A program made the translations under genes and the position numbers. Shown here piece after piece: positions 12,445 to 19,529 of a DNA stretch of 19,529 nt (the first letter of the stretch is position 1; each line of letters opens with the position of its first letter). This stretch comes from Thiobacillus sp. GTDB taxonomy: Bacteria; Pseudomonadota; Gammaproteobacteria; Burkholderiales; Thiobacillaceae. The notes below the pieces were generated by a model. That model was not told where the DNA came from. It ran no database searches and saw nothing but the letters and a program-made list of their open reading frames with translations. Location: positions 1 through 19,529 of the forward strand of contig NZ_JANJXQ010000170.1 in NCBI RefSeq assembly GCF_024708915.1, given 5' to 3'.

Positions 12445-13791
12445 TCATACGTCGGCGGACAGTTGTTGCGCCCACAGCAGCGCATCCATATGCACGGCGT
12501 TGATGTCGGCCACGTCGCGGCCGATCTGCCCGGCCAGGGCTTCGAGACTGCTCAGATCGTCCTGCTCGCAGGCAATCGCCAGCGCCAGATAGGGCGCATA
12601 CGGCCCGCGTTGCGAGACGATGGCCTCGGTGATTTCGGCGGGCAGGCTGATCTGCTTCAGCACCTGCTCCATCGGCATGCGCATCACCACGTCGAGCAGC
12701 GAAAACAGTCCGGCGACGAAAATCTCGTCGCGCGCCTTGGCGAACAGCGCCCGCCCGGCCAGCTGCTCGGCCACCCGGCCGCGCACCAGGGCATTCTCCA
12801 GCACCGCCTGGTCGAGTTCCTGGGTCTGGCCGCCGGTAAACAGGATCAGCGTCAACCAGCGATAGAGTTTGTCCTGCCCCATCACCATCAGCGCCTGCTC
12901 GATGCCGCCGACTTTGCTCACCAAGCCCATGCCGGGGGAGTTGACGTAGCGTAGCAGGCGCACCGACAACGCCGGGTCCTGGCGGAAGTGCCCGGCCAGT
13001 TCAGGCTGCTCGGCGCCGGTACGCACCCGGTTCATCAGGTCCAGCACCTTGGCGCGTGACGGCCCCATGACCGGGGTGGCGAGCGTTTCACGGCGGGTAA
13101 TGAAAGGCCCCATGAACAAGGCAAACTGCAGCTTGTGGCACATGTGGAATGCTTCCAGCGTTTGCACCTCGGTCGCCACAAAGCGTTTTCCGGCCACCAC
13201 TTTGGACACCGCGGCCATTTGCGCGGTGATGGCGGGCATGTCCTCGCTGCCGACGTCCATCAGCACATAATCCGCAAGCTGCAACAGCGCATGCCGCTCG
13301 GGCCGTATCGCCACGTCGGCATACAGGGCAAAACTGAATCCACGCGCCTTCAGTTCGGCCATCCGGGCAAGCAGGGAATCGTCGATCGGGGTCTGGCCGT
13401 CGATCCGCAGAACCCACACCGTGCCGGCAGCGGGCCAGGTATCGATCAGCGGAATCGACAGGCTGGCCGGCACCACAGGAACAAACGCCAGGCGCTGCCC
13501 CAGCAGGCGCGCGACATCCATGCGCTGGAGATTGCCGAGCAGGGTTTCATCGTAGAGCCGCTGCATGTCGGGCAGCGCCCTATCGCGCTGCTCATCCGGC
13601 GCGCGGCGCAGCATGAACGTGTAAGCCGCCACCTTCTGGTCGCGTCCCAGTATGGCCTCGCGACGCATCACCGAGGGCGCTTTGGCCGCCGGCCTGGCTG
13701 CCGGCTCTGCCGCGGGCGGCACGTTACCCTGCGGCGGCGGAGCGGCGGTATCCCGGCTCCCCGACCACATTCCGACAAGACGATTCAGCAC
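12445..13791 (-). CDS. degenerate EAL plus HDOD-domain signalling protein
   Basis: A 448-residue cytoplasmic protein. Residues 1-41 are a Pro/Ala-rich linker. Residues about 43-235 resemble the EAL-like half of the YuxH/HDOD family, starting EAILGRDQKVAAYTFMLRR. The residues needed to cleave cyclic di-GMP are not evident, so this half is probably a non-catalytic sensor. Residues about 236-430 form the HDOD domain, with FRQDPALSVRLLRYVNSP, GGIEQALMVMGQDKLYRWLTL and the FVAGLFSLLDVVMRMPMEQVL helices. HDOD proteins act in signal relay and output, often tied to motility, biofilm or competence. The start is GTG at 13791 because GGAGGA (13799-13804) lies 7-8 bases upstream. It is co-oriented with the GIY-YIG gene. 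Confidence 0.88.
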   Translation of the reverse strand: MLNRLVGMWSGSRDTAAPPPQGNVPPAAEPAARPAAKAPSVMRREAILGRDQKVAAYTFMLRRAPDEQRDRALPDMQRLYDETLLGNLQRMDVARLLGQRLAFVPVVPASLSIPLIDTWPAAGTVWVLRIDGQTPIDDSLLARMAELKARGFSFALYADVAIRPERHALLQLADYVLMDVGSEDMPAITAQMAAVSKVVAGKRFVATEVQTLEAFHMCHKLQFALFMGPFITRRETLATPVMGPSRAKVLDLMNRVRTGAEQPELAGHFRQDPALSVRLLRYVNSPGMGLVSKVGGIEQALMVMGQDKLYRWLTLILFTGGQTQELDQAVLENALVRGRVAEQLAGRALFAKARDEIFVAGLFSLLDVVMRMPMEQVLKQISLPAEITEAIVSQRGPYAPYLALAIACEQDDLSSLEALAGQIGRDVADINAVHMDALLWAQQLSADV

Positions 13792-13887
13792 GCTTCATTC
13801 CTCCACGACAAACCTGGGCGCATCAGCAGAATAATCGGCAGCGCCGTGAAAGACTGAAGCCCGTTCGTGCAAATTTTGCCGGCCGGT

Positions 13888-14469
13888 TTACAGCGGACGC
13901 TTGATCGAGACGATACCGCGCAGCATGCCGGGGGCATAACCCGTGGCCTTGTCGAGCGGGTAATCGGCGGCCAGGCGCGCTTTCACGCCATCGGGAATCG
14001 CGGCCGGATCGCCGTGGCAGGTCAGGCACAACGGCAGCACCGGCAGCGCCTTGGCGTAGCGGAACTGCTTGCCGGTCGGCGTGCTGACGATTTGCCAGGT
14101 GTCGAGCGTCTCGGGCTTTTCCCCCGCGGCCAGCCGTTTTTCCAGCCCGGCCTGGGCTTCGGCCTCCCACGCATCGGGCACGGCGGACGGATTGCGGTTT
14201 TTCGGGCTGACGCGCGTGGCCTGCAGGCCGAACTGTTTCGAGACCTCGGCCGCGATCTGCGGCGCGCGTTCCTTGCAGACGCCGATCGCCCCCTCCGCGC
14301 CCTTTTCACCGATCGCCGCTTTCAGTTCACCACCGAGCTTTTGCGTCAACGCGGCAGAGGCCTTGCGCGCGTCCGCCACCATGACGGCCTGTTGTTCGGC
14401 GCTGGGGCCGCTGGCACAACCAGCAAGCAGCGCGGGCAAGGCAAGGGCGATCAGGGCAGGGGCTTTCAT
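13888..14469 (-). CDS. DUF3365 family c-type heme lipoprotein
   Basis: A 193-residue lipoprotein precursor with a lipobox LLAGC, so C18 should be lipidated after cleavage. The mature part belongs to the DUF3365 (Tll0287-like) heme-domain group: helical N-terminal half, GAIGVCKERAPQIA (60-73), a central VSPKNRNPSAVPDAWE segment, and one heme motif CLTCH (148-152) preceded by LPVLPL. The end segment GYAPGMLRGIVSIK is also family-like. It is probably anchored facing the periplasm and may sense redox state or gases, or carry electrons; this is inference from fold relatives. GGAGAA lies a suitable distance before the ATG at 14469. It diverges from the DUF502 gene across a 97-bp gap. Confidence 0.87.
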   Translation of the reverse strand: MKAPALIALALPALLAGCASGPSAEQQAVMVADARKASAALTQKLGGELKAAIGEKGAEGAIGVCKERAPQIAAEVSKQFGLQATRVSPKNRNPSAVPDAWEAEAQAGLEKRLAAGEKPETLDTWQIVSTPTGKQFRYAKALPVLPLCLTCHGDPAAIPDGVKARLAADYPLDKATGYAPGMLRGIVSIKRPL

Positions 14470-14566
14470 GGGGGTTCTCCGGAGAATGAACACGTGCGGG
14501 AATTCTAACACCCCCCGCTGTTATGCTAGTGCGACAGGGTTTCAGAAACATTAGCGAGGTTCAGAA

Positions 14567-15208
14567 TTGAACAAACACCTCTATCAATATTTTTTTCGCG
14601 GCCTGATCACCGCCTTGCCTCTCGGGCTGACGGTCTATCTGCTTTATGTTTTCCTGAGCTGGACCGAGACGCTGGCCATGCAGTTGATCCGCCCGTTCGT
14701 CGGCGAATACTACCTTCCGGGGATGGGCCTGCTGCTGGGAATCGTCGGTATTTTCCTGCTCGGATTCCTGGTGTCGCAACGCGGCACGGGCAGGCTGCTG
14801 TTGCTGGTGGAACTGCCCTTCACCAACCTGCCGGTGGTGAAAAGCATCTATTCCTCGTTCAAAAACTTTGCCGACTACTTTTCCCCCCAGCGTGAAAAGG
14901 GCACCCAGCAGATGGTGGTGATCCTCAGAATGCCCGGGCAGGCGCTCGAGGTAGTGGGACTGCTCACGCGCCAGCACGTCGACGACCTGCCTGGCGGTTT
15001 TCTGCAGGGCGACCGCGTGGCGGTTTATCTGCCGATGGGCTACATGATCGGCGGCTATACGGTTTTCGTACCGCGCGACTGGGTGCAGCCGCTCGACATG
15101 TCAGTGGAAGAGGCGATGCGCGCATCGCTGTTTGCCTGGATGGACGGCGCCCGCAGCAAGGATGCGTCAGTCCCCGTGCCGCCACAACCGGGCGGCGACG
15201 CCAACTGA
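14567..15208 (+). CDS. DUF502 family membrane protein
   Basis: A 213-residue protein of the DUF502 family. Two transmembrane helices lie at about residues 9-31 and 52-70, opening with FFRGLITALPLGLTVYLLY and followed by GFLVSQRGTGRLL. The conserved block PFTNLPVVKSIYSSFKNFADYF (84-105) and the late GDRVAVYLPMGYMIGGYTVFVP segment are family signatures. The function is unknown to me. The start codon is TTG at 14567, supported by GAGG (14556-14559) 7 bases upstream; no better ATG exists in frame. The next gene starts 20 bases after its stop codon, so they likely form an operon. Confidence 0.88.
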   Translation: MNKHLYQYFFRGLITALPLGLTVYLLYVFLSWTETLAMQLIRPFVGEYYLPGMGLLLGIVGIFLLGFLVSQRGTGRLLLLVELPFTNLPVVKSIYSSFKNFADYFSPQREKGTQQMVVILRMPGQALEVVGLLTRQHVDDLPGGFLQGDRVAVYLPMGYMIGGYTVFVPRDWVQPLDMSVEEAMRASLFAWMDGARSKDASVPVPPQPGGDAN

Positions 15209-15228
15209 GGCAGGAGCCGGGCCGCCGC

Positions 15229-16194
15229 ATGCAGATCGAATGCTACGCTCAACGCCTGCTCAACCCGTTTCGCGGGGTAGTGCACGTCATTCGCTACCTC
15301 TCGGCCGAGGCGGTCACCACCGACGGCATCGAGTGGGATATCTATGTCGCCAACGACGCGCTGCTCGACGGTCTGGGACGCGCCGGACGGCGGGCGCAGA
15401 TTTCCGACATCCGCTATGGCCACTGGTCGGCGGAAACGGGACTGAAGCGCGGGCCGCTGTACCCGTCGGACGATTTCAGGCGGCTGGAAGAGATGGGCGC
15501 GGTGGTCTACGAGCACCTGCTCAGGGTGCATCGCACGGTGCCGTTCGCCTTTCGCGATCAATTCGAGCTCTGGCTGCTCGACCGCCACGACCAGCCGCTG
15601 GCACTGCTGCACAGCGTGTGCACCGACAGCGAGACCGACACCAAGCCGCCGCTCGACTGGCGCGCCGGCATGGCCGCGCAGGAACGCTTCCAGAGTGCGG
15701 CGATTGCCGGGCTCGACGAATCCGCCGGCGAGTACCTGACGCGTCATGTGAACAGTCTCGCCAGCGGCGTGGCGCAGTGGTTCCGCCGCTCGGACGACGG
15801 TGCCGGGCTGGGGCTGCACACGCTCAGGGGGAGCGACGAATTGCACGGGCGCGTGCTGGAGACCGACGCCTTCCCGCCGCTGTTCATCGCCACCGCCGGC
15901 ATGGATGCGGCGCACGCCCGGCTGGTGCATGACTACCATGCCTGGCAGGCGCCCTGGATGCTGCTGCTGCCGCAGCTCGATGCCGCCGCCCGCGGCACGC
16001 TCGAAGCCTGCGCCTGCCGCCAGGCCGAATTGATCGAAAAACACTGCCGCCTGTATCCCGCCGTCATCGACCGTGCCGCCTTGCAGGCCGCGCGTGTGGA
16101 AGCGGCCCTGGTGCGCGGCCTGCCACGCAAGAACCGGCAGGACGATGCGCTGCCGCTGTTCTACAGCGAACTCGGCGTCAGCGAAGGCGAATAA
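15229..16194 (+). CDS. conserved-looking hypothetical protein, 321 residues
   Basis: I do not recognise this protein. It has no signal peptide or membrane segment and reads as a soluble cytoplasmic protein with mixed alpha/beta content. The N-terminal third has a strand-rich phrase (VVHVIRYLSAEAVTTDGIEWDIYVAND) that could be a small beta-sheet domain. A region near residues 260-280 is cysteine-rich (EACACRQAELIEKHCRLYP) but does not form a known metal motif. AGGAG occurs about 12 bases before the ATG, a little far. It follows the DUF502 gene by 20 bases, which suggests a shared transcript. Codon use matches its neighbours, so there is no sign of recent transfer. Confidence 0.75.
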   Translation: MQIECYAQRLLNPFRGVVHVIRYLSAEAVTTDGIEWDIYVANDALLDGLGRAGRRAQISDIRYGHWSAETGLKRGPLYPSDDFRRLEEMGAVVYEHLLRVHRTVPFAFRDQFELWLLDRHDQPLALLHSVCTDSETDTKPPLDWRAGMAAQERFQSAAIAGLDESAGEYLTRHVNSLASGVAQWFRRSDDGAGLGLHTLRGSDELHGRVLETDAFPPLFIATAGMDAAHARLVHDYHAWQAPWMLLLPQLDAAARGTLEACACRQAELIEKHCRLYPAVIDRAALQAARVEAALVRGLPRKNRQDDALPLFYSELGVSEGE

Positions 16195-16228
16195 TCAGGC
16201 GGCGGCGTTGCGGACGGCGCATGCTGCG

Positions 16229-16768
16229 TCACATCCGCACCGGCTCGAAGGTCGCATCCAGATTCTGGTCGTCGCAGTAGTCCAGAAAATCGCCGCGCAG
16301 GGTGGCGATGTGGGCGTCGGCGGGAATACCCAGCGTCATGTGGACGGCGAACATCGGTGCGCCGGTGTGCGGGGCAGGGTAGGTTTCGGTGTCGAGCGCT
16401 TCGATGTTGATGTGCAGCCGCGCGAAGAAGTTGGCGAGGCTGTTGACGATGCCGGGCTGATCGAGCGCGGCGACTTCGACGGTGTAGGGAATCAGCGGCT
16501 TGTCGGACCGCGTGGGGCGGGTGCGCTGCTGGGTGAGCGAAAGGCCCAATTCTTCGGCGACGGCAGGGAGCCGCGCTTCCAGTTTGGCCAGCGCATCCCA
16601 GCTGCCAGAAACCCGCATCAGCAGCGCGAAACGCCCGCCCAGCGCGGCCATCCGCGATTCTTCGATGTTGCAGCCACTGTCCGAAATACGGCGGGTGAAA
16701 CCTTCCACCAGGCCAATTTTGTCTTCCCCGCTGGCGGTGATGACGAGTGATTCGGTGTCGTTGGACAT
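16229..16768 (-). CDS. GcvR-like protein with two ACT domains
   Basis: A 179-residue protein made of two ACT domains. The first (about 7-80) has the DKIGLVEGFTRRISDSGCNIEESRMAALGGRFALLMRVSG pattern. The second (about 95-175) has ALDQPGIVNSLANFFARLHINIEALDTETYPAPHTGAPMFAVHMTLGIP. This two-ACT arrangement is that of GcvR, which controls the glycine cleavage operon with GcvA in E. coli; many relatives are simply called amino-acid-binding ACT regulators. No gcv genes are in view, so the specific role is uncertain. Its ATG shares one base with the TAA stop of the AI-2E-family permease (TAATG), implying translational coupling with a transporter gene. It converges with the 321-residue gene, leaving 34 bases. 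Confidence 0.87.
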   Translation of the reverse strand: MSNDTESLVITASGEDKIGLVEGFTRRISDSGCNIEESRMAALGGRFALLMRVSGSWDALAKLEARLPAVAEELGLSLTQQRTRPTRSDKPLIPYTVEVAALDQPGIVNSLANFFARLHINIEALDTETYPAPHTGAPMFAVHMTLGIPADAHIATLRGDFLDYCDDQNLDATFEPVRM

Positions 16769-17793
16769 TAGATGAGCTCCCGGTCGGACAATTCTTTTTT
16801 GATATACGCATAGAAGATCGGCGCGGCAATGACGCCCTGCACGCCGAAGGCGGCCTCCATCGCCAGCATGGCGATCAGCAGTTCCCAGGCGCGCGCCTGG
16901 ATCTGCCCGCCGATGATACGGGCATTCACGAAATATTCGAGCTTGTGGATGACGACCAGGAACGCCAGCGAAGCCGCCGCAACGTGCAACGAATGCGACA
17001 GCGAAATGACGACGATGACCGTATTGGAAATGAGGTTGCCCAGCACCGGCAGCAGGCCGACGATGAAGGTGACGACGATCATGGTTTTGGTGAAGGGCAG
17101 GTGCACCCCGAACGCCGGCAGCACCAGCAGCAGGTAAGCCGCGGTCAGCAGCGCATTGAGCGCCGAGATGCGCATCTGCGCAAACACCACCCGGCGAAAC
17201 GCCTCGCCCAGGCGGTTCACCCGTTCGCACATGGCTTGCGCCAGCGGCGCCAGCGTCTGATGCGGACGCGCTTCGCGCAGCGCCACGAAGCTGCCGATGA
17301 TCAGGCCGATGATGAAGTGAAGCAGCCCGCGCCCGGCGTCGCCGCTGAGCTTGCGAATATCCTGCGCATGGGTGCGCAGCCATTCGACCAGCCCCGCGCG
17401 GATCACCGACTCGTCGCCTTGCGGCAGCCATTCGGCCGCCCACAGCGGCAGCAGTTCGCGCGAGTTTTCGATGATCTCGGCCATTTTCGTCAGCAGCCCC
17501 GCCAGCCCGCCTTCGGTGCGCAGATAGAGGATCGCGCCCGTCGTCAACCCGCCCAGCGCGCCCAGCACGATCAGGGTGATGAGCGACACCACCAGCACCT
17601 TGGCCCAGATGTGGTCGAGGCGGCCAATGACAAAACGCGGCGCCAGCAGATGCACCAGTTGCGCCACCAGCAGGCCGGCCAGCAGCGCCGGCAGCAAGTG
17701 GAGCTGCAGGACGAGCAGCAACCCGGCTGCCATCATCAGCCAGGCGGCGATCTGGTAGCGGGTGGCGGGCGAAGATACGGGGACAGCGCTCAT
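16768..17793 (-). CDS. AI-2E/PerM-family permease
   Basis: A 341-residue inner-membrane protein with about eight hydrophobic segments. The middle soluble stretch (about 95-155) between two membrane blocks is typical of the AI-2E transporter (PerM, UPF0118) family. The C-terminal block LPVLGNLISNTVIVVISLS, the phrase LEYFVNARIIGGQI and GVQGVIAAPIFYAYIKKEL are family signatures. Members have been linked to autoinducer-2 export and to Na+/H+ exchange; substrate is not predictable here. The ATG at 17793 precedes the first membrane segment. A longer in-frame extension to 17991 is Arg-rich and crosses the downstream hairpin, so it is rejected. No strong ribosome binding site is visible. Confidence 0.88.
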   Translation of the reverse strand: MSAVPVSSPATRYQIAAWLMMAAGLLLVLQLHLLPALLAGLLVAQLVHLLAPRFVIGRLDHIWAKVLVVSLITLIVLGALGGLTTGAILYLRTEGGLAGLLTKMAEIIENSRELLPLWAAEWLPQGDESVIRAGLVEWLRTHAQDIRKLSGDAGRGLLHFIIGLIIGSFVALREARPHQTLAPLAQAMCERVNRLGEAFRRVVFAQMRISALNALLTAAYLLLVLPAFGVHLPFTKTMIVVTFIVGLLPVLGNLISNTVIVVISLSHSLHVAAASLAFLVVIHKLEYFVNARIIGGQIQARAWELLIAMLAMEAAFGVQGVIAAPIFYAYIKKELSDRELI

Positions 17794-17924
17794 GGCGGCA
17801 CAGTGCCAAGAAAAGCGTTGCTGAGCAAGCGCCCGCAGTTGAAATGATTCGTCCCGTGCATCCGGCCGCCTGCGGTCACCGTTTCGGATCGGCAGCGGCC
17901 ATCGGCGCAGACGGATTGCCATGA

Positions 17925-17954
17925 AACAAAGCCCGCCAAATTGCAGGCTTTGTT
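17925..17954 (-). terminator. terminator hairpin after the PEP-CTERM gene
   Basis: AACAAAGCC (17925-17933) and GGCTTTGTT (17946-17954) form a perfect 9-bp stem; after one mismatch, two more G-C pairs close a CAAATT loop. On the minus strand the stem runs into a short T-rich end (GGCTTTGTTTCAT). It lies 43 bases after the PEP-CTERM stop codon and upstream of the permease, so it should separate the two transcripts. Confidence 0.7.
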
Positions 17955-17996
17955 GCTTCTGCCGCAGCCGCCGCGCTGGCAGCCGCAGCACCCGGT

Positions 17997-18587
17997 TCAG
18001 CCTGCCTTGCGGCGCAGCATGCCGAGGCCGGCCAGGCCGATCCCCAGCAGGGCGAGGCTGGCAGGTTCGGGCACCGGGTTGAGCGGCTGCATGGACAGCG
18101 ACAGCGTGTAGGCGCCTGTCCCGATCGAAGTCTGGTTGTCGATGTACGACACCGCGCCGAAGCCGGCGGGCGCCAATCCCTCCATCAACCAGGCCTGGTT
18201 GCTGGCAGTGATTGCAAACATGGCGTAGTCGCCAATGCCGATGTAATAGGTGCCGGCGTTGATTGCGTAGCTCAGCAAGGCGTCGACGCCGCTGCCGGAA
18301 TCGTCATCCCCGGCCAGTGCATTGAAGCCTGCATCGAACAGGCCGATCTGCGCGTCGATCGAACCGGTGGCACTGATCGACAGGGTACCGCCGGTTCCAA
18401 ACACGACCTTGTACACATCGCCTTCATCCGCTTCGGTGATGTTGCCCTGTATCACGGAGTCCGTCGCCAGTTGGGCCGACGCGAGAAAGTTCGAGGCGTC
18501 ACCCAGTTCCATATAGGCGGCCTGGGCCGGGCTCAGGGAGGAGGCCAGCATGAGGGCCATGCCGTAAATACGCAGGTTTGAGTTCAT
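17997..18587 (-). CDS. PEP-CTERM sorting-domain exported protein
   Basis: A 196-residue secreted protein. It has a signal peptide (about 1-23, AQA/AY), a beta-rich body (about 25-168) and a C-terminal PEP-CTERM sorting signal: VPEPAS (172-177), a hydrophobic helix LALLGIGLAGLGML and the basic tail RRKAG. Proteins of this type are processed by exosortase (EpsH/XrtA) and linked to extracellular polysaccharide and floc or biofilm formation. The body phrase GDVYKVVF...GTLSISATGSIDAQIGLFDAGFNALAGDDDSG resembles bacterial pre-peptidase C-terminal (PPC)-like beta-sandwich domains. It is monocistronic: a sigma-54-type promoter sequence lies about 100 bases upstream and a hairpin follows. No exosortase gene is in view. 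Only a weak GCGGAAA ribosome binding site is seen. Confidence 0.92.
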   Translation of the reverse strand: MNSNLRIYGMALMLASSLSPAQAAYMELGDASNFLASAQLATDSVIQGNITEADEGDVYKVVFGTGGTLSISATGSIDAQIGLFDAGFNALAGDDDSGSGVDALLSYAINAGTYYIGIGDYAMFAITASNQAWLMEGLAPAGFGAVSYIDNQTSIGTGAYTLSLSMQPLNPVPEPASLALLGIGLAGLGMLRRKAG

Positions 18588-18846
18588 GTTTTCCGCTTTC
18601 TTGTCGGTTTTTGGGTTTTATTGTCGCGAACCGGGCCGGAGCTGCTGGAATCCTGGCAGCATCGGGACTGGCAAGCCGTAGCACCTAAAGCAGCTTGCAT
18701 GCCACAGTTCGGCGCGAAACATGAACCGCTTTTTATTACAAAAGCTTAAATGCAGATACTCGCGTCAGCTGGCGTCTGGCAGCCGCAATTTATTGTACGA
18801 ACTGTAAAAAACCCCGACACCCGGATGCGGCGTATCGCGGCAATAC
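18588..18846. other. intergenic region upstream of the PEP-CTERM gene
   Basis: No gene is evident in these 259 bases. The region holds the sigma-54 promoter (18689-18704), the leader of the PEP-CTERM gene with a short inverted repeat GCTGC/GCAGC (18641-18660), and an AT-rich stretch (18730-18755). An A6 run (18807-18812) reads as T6 after the IclR gene on the minus strand. The AT-rich stretch upstream of the promoter could hold activator or IHF sites. Confidence 0.5.
18689..18704 (-). promoter_or_regulatory. sigma-54 (-24/-12) promoter of the PEP-CTERM gene
   Basis: On the minus strand TGGCATG-CAAG-CTGCT matches the RpoN consensus TGGCACG-N4-TTGCW in all but two positions. The GG and GC dinucleotides are exactly spaced. 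The predicted start point near 18678 leaves a leader of about 90 bases before the ATG. In other betaproteobacteria, PEP-CTERM genes are known to be controlled by RpoN with the PrsK/PrsR two-component system, which fits. Confidence 0.7.
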
Positions 18847-19529
18847 TCAGGCTTCAGCCCGATAGCCCAGCGCGGCGCCGGTCTGTGCCGCTGCCTGCTG
18901 CAGCGCCTCGGCCCAGCCCGCCTTGTGGCGCTCGGCCGGCGCCGAGATCGACAAGCCGGCGACCAGCTTGCCTTCGGCATCGCGGATCGGCGCACCGATG
19001 CACGCCACCCCCAGTTCGGCCTCCTCGCGGTCATAGGCCAGGCGTTCGTGGCGGATCGCCCCCAGTTCGGCACCGAGCCGCTCCAGCGAAGTCAGCGTGT
19101 TCGGCGTGTAGGCCGGCAGGCCGGTGCGCTCAGCGTAGCCCATCACGCCGCTGGCGCTGTCTTCGGCGAGGAAAATCTTGCCCACTGCGGTGACGTGCAG
19201 CGGCGCATGCGCACCGACCACCTGCACCACCTGGATCAGGGTCTGGCCGCCCGACACGCGCTCGACGTAGACCGCCTCGTCGCCGCGCCGCACGATCAGA
19301 TTGACCGTCTCGCCGGTCAGCTCAGCGAGTTTTTGCATGTACGGCATCGCCACCTGACGGATATTCAGCCGGGCGCGTAAGCGATTGCCCACTTCCAGCC
19401 AACGCACGCCCAGATCGTATTCTCCGGCGCCGGTTTTTTCGACCAGGCCATGCGCCATCAGCGCACCGAGGATGCGGTGTGCGCTGGCGGTGTGCAACCC
19501 GGCCTCGCCAGCGAGCCGGGTCAGTCCGA
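18847..19529 (-). CDS. IclR-family transcriptional regulator, partial (N-terminus off the right edge)
   Basis: The C-terminal 227 or so residues of an IclR-type regulator. The visible start reads GLTRLAGEAGLHTASAHRIL, the end of the winged helix-turn-helix with its recognition helix, followed by the wing ALMAHGLVEKTGAGEYDLG. The effector domain then runs to the end: RLRARLNIRQVAMPYMQKLAELTGETVNLIVRRGDEAVYVERV, the APLHVTAVGKIFLAE motif, and the late GVACIGAPIRDAEGKLVAGLSISAP block. IclR proteins bind small carboxylates or aromatics and control an adjacent catabolic or transport gene, which would lie beyond the right edge. The stop is followed after about 35 bases by a T6 run on the minus strand (18807-18812) with only a weak hairpin. 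Confidence 0.92.
   Translation of the reverse strand, partial: GLTRLAGEAGLHTASAHRILGALMAHGLVEKTGAGEYDLGVRWLEVGNRLRARLNIRQVAMPYMQKLAELTGETVNLIVRRGDEAVYVERVSGGQTLIQVVQVVGAHAPLHVTAVGKIFLAEDSASGVMGYAERTGLPAYTPNTLTSLERLGAELGAIRHERLAYDREEAELGVACIGAPIRDAEGKLVAGLSISAPAERHKAGWAEALQQAAAQTGAALGYRAEA

Noticed and set aside
16747..17847. 366-codon plus-strand frame opposite the AI-2E-family permease
   Set aside because: It is Gln/Arg/His-rich low-complexity sequence, the usual antisense shadow of a membrane protein gene.
18800..18846. Terminator after the IclR gene
   Set aside because: There is a T6 run on the minus strand, but the preceding GC-rich sequence gives only a stem of about 3 bp.

Overview
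The window looks like chromosome from a GC-rich betaproteobacterium, most likely near the Thiobacillus/Nitrosomonadales group. The clues are the high GC content, a PEP-CTERM surface protein, periplasmic and lipoprotein c-type hemes, a DsrE-like protein, a class II (B12) ribonucleotide reductase and an SrkA/RdoA kinase. The assignment is by inference from gene content only. I see no rRNA, tRNA, CRISPR array, insertion sequence or prophage. Both edges cut genes: a metallo-beta-lactamase-fold hydrolase on the left and an IclR-type regulator on the right.

Layout. 1-3520: the truncated hydrolase (-) diverges from a thioredoxin/HEAT-repeat protein (+). Next come an rnk gene preceded by a terminator-like double hairpin, an EamA/DMT permease whose 3' end forms half of a 15-bp inverted repeat, a roughly 300-bp gene-free stretch, and a secreted diheme cytochrome c. 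3582-7324 (-): a tightly overlapping cluster of a glutamine amidotransferase resembling the N-acetylglutaminylglutamine amide (NAGGN) enzyme, an MltB-type lytic transglycosylase, a DUF2237 protein and a zinc-ribbon protein. 7444-8096 (-): an AbrB/PIN toxin-antitoxin pair with a palindromic operator. 8184-11000: srkA (-) diverges from nrdJ (+).

11143-12143: a DsrE-like periplasmic protein overlaps the start of a patatin-like phospholipase gene that has lost its catalytic parts through two internal deletions. 12159-14469 (-): a GIY-YIG protein, a degenerate-EAL/HDOD signalling protein and a DUF3365 heme lipoprotein. 14567-16194 (+): a DUF502 membrane protein and an unrecognised 321-residue protein. 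16229-17793 (-): a GcvR-like two-ACT protein translationally coupled to an AI-2E/PerM-family permease. 17997-18587 (-): a PEP-CTERM protein with a good -24/-12 (sigma-54) promoter sequence and a downstream hairpin. 18847-end (-): the IclR regulator.

The most informative non-coding signals are the rnk leader attenuator candidate, the sigma-54 promoter of the PEP-CTERM gene, the toxin-antitoxin operator and the 15-bp inverted repeat. The main gene-level oddities are the deletion-scarred patatin gene and the NAGGN-type amidotransferase without its usual partners in view.
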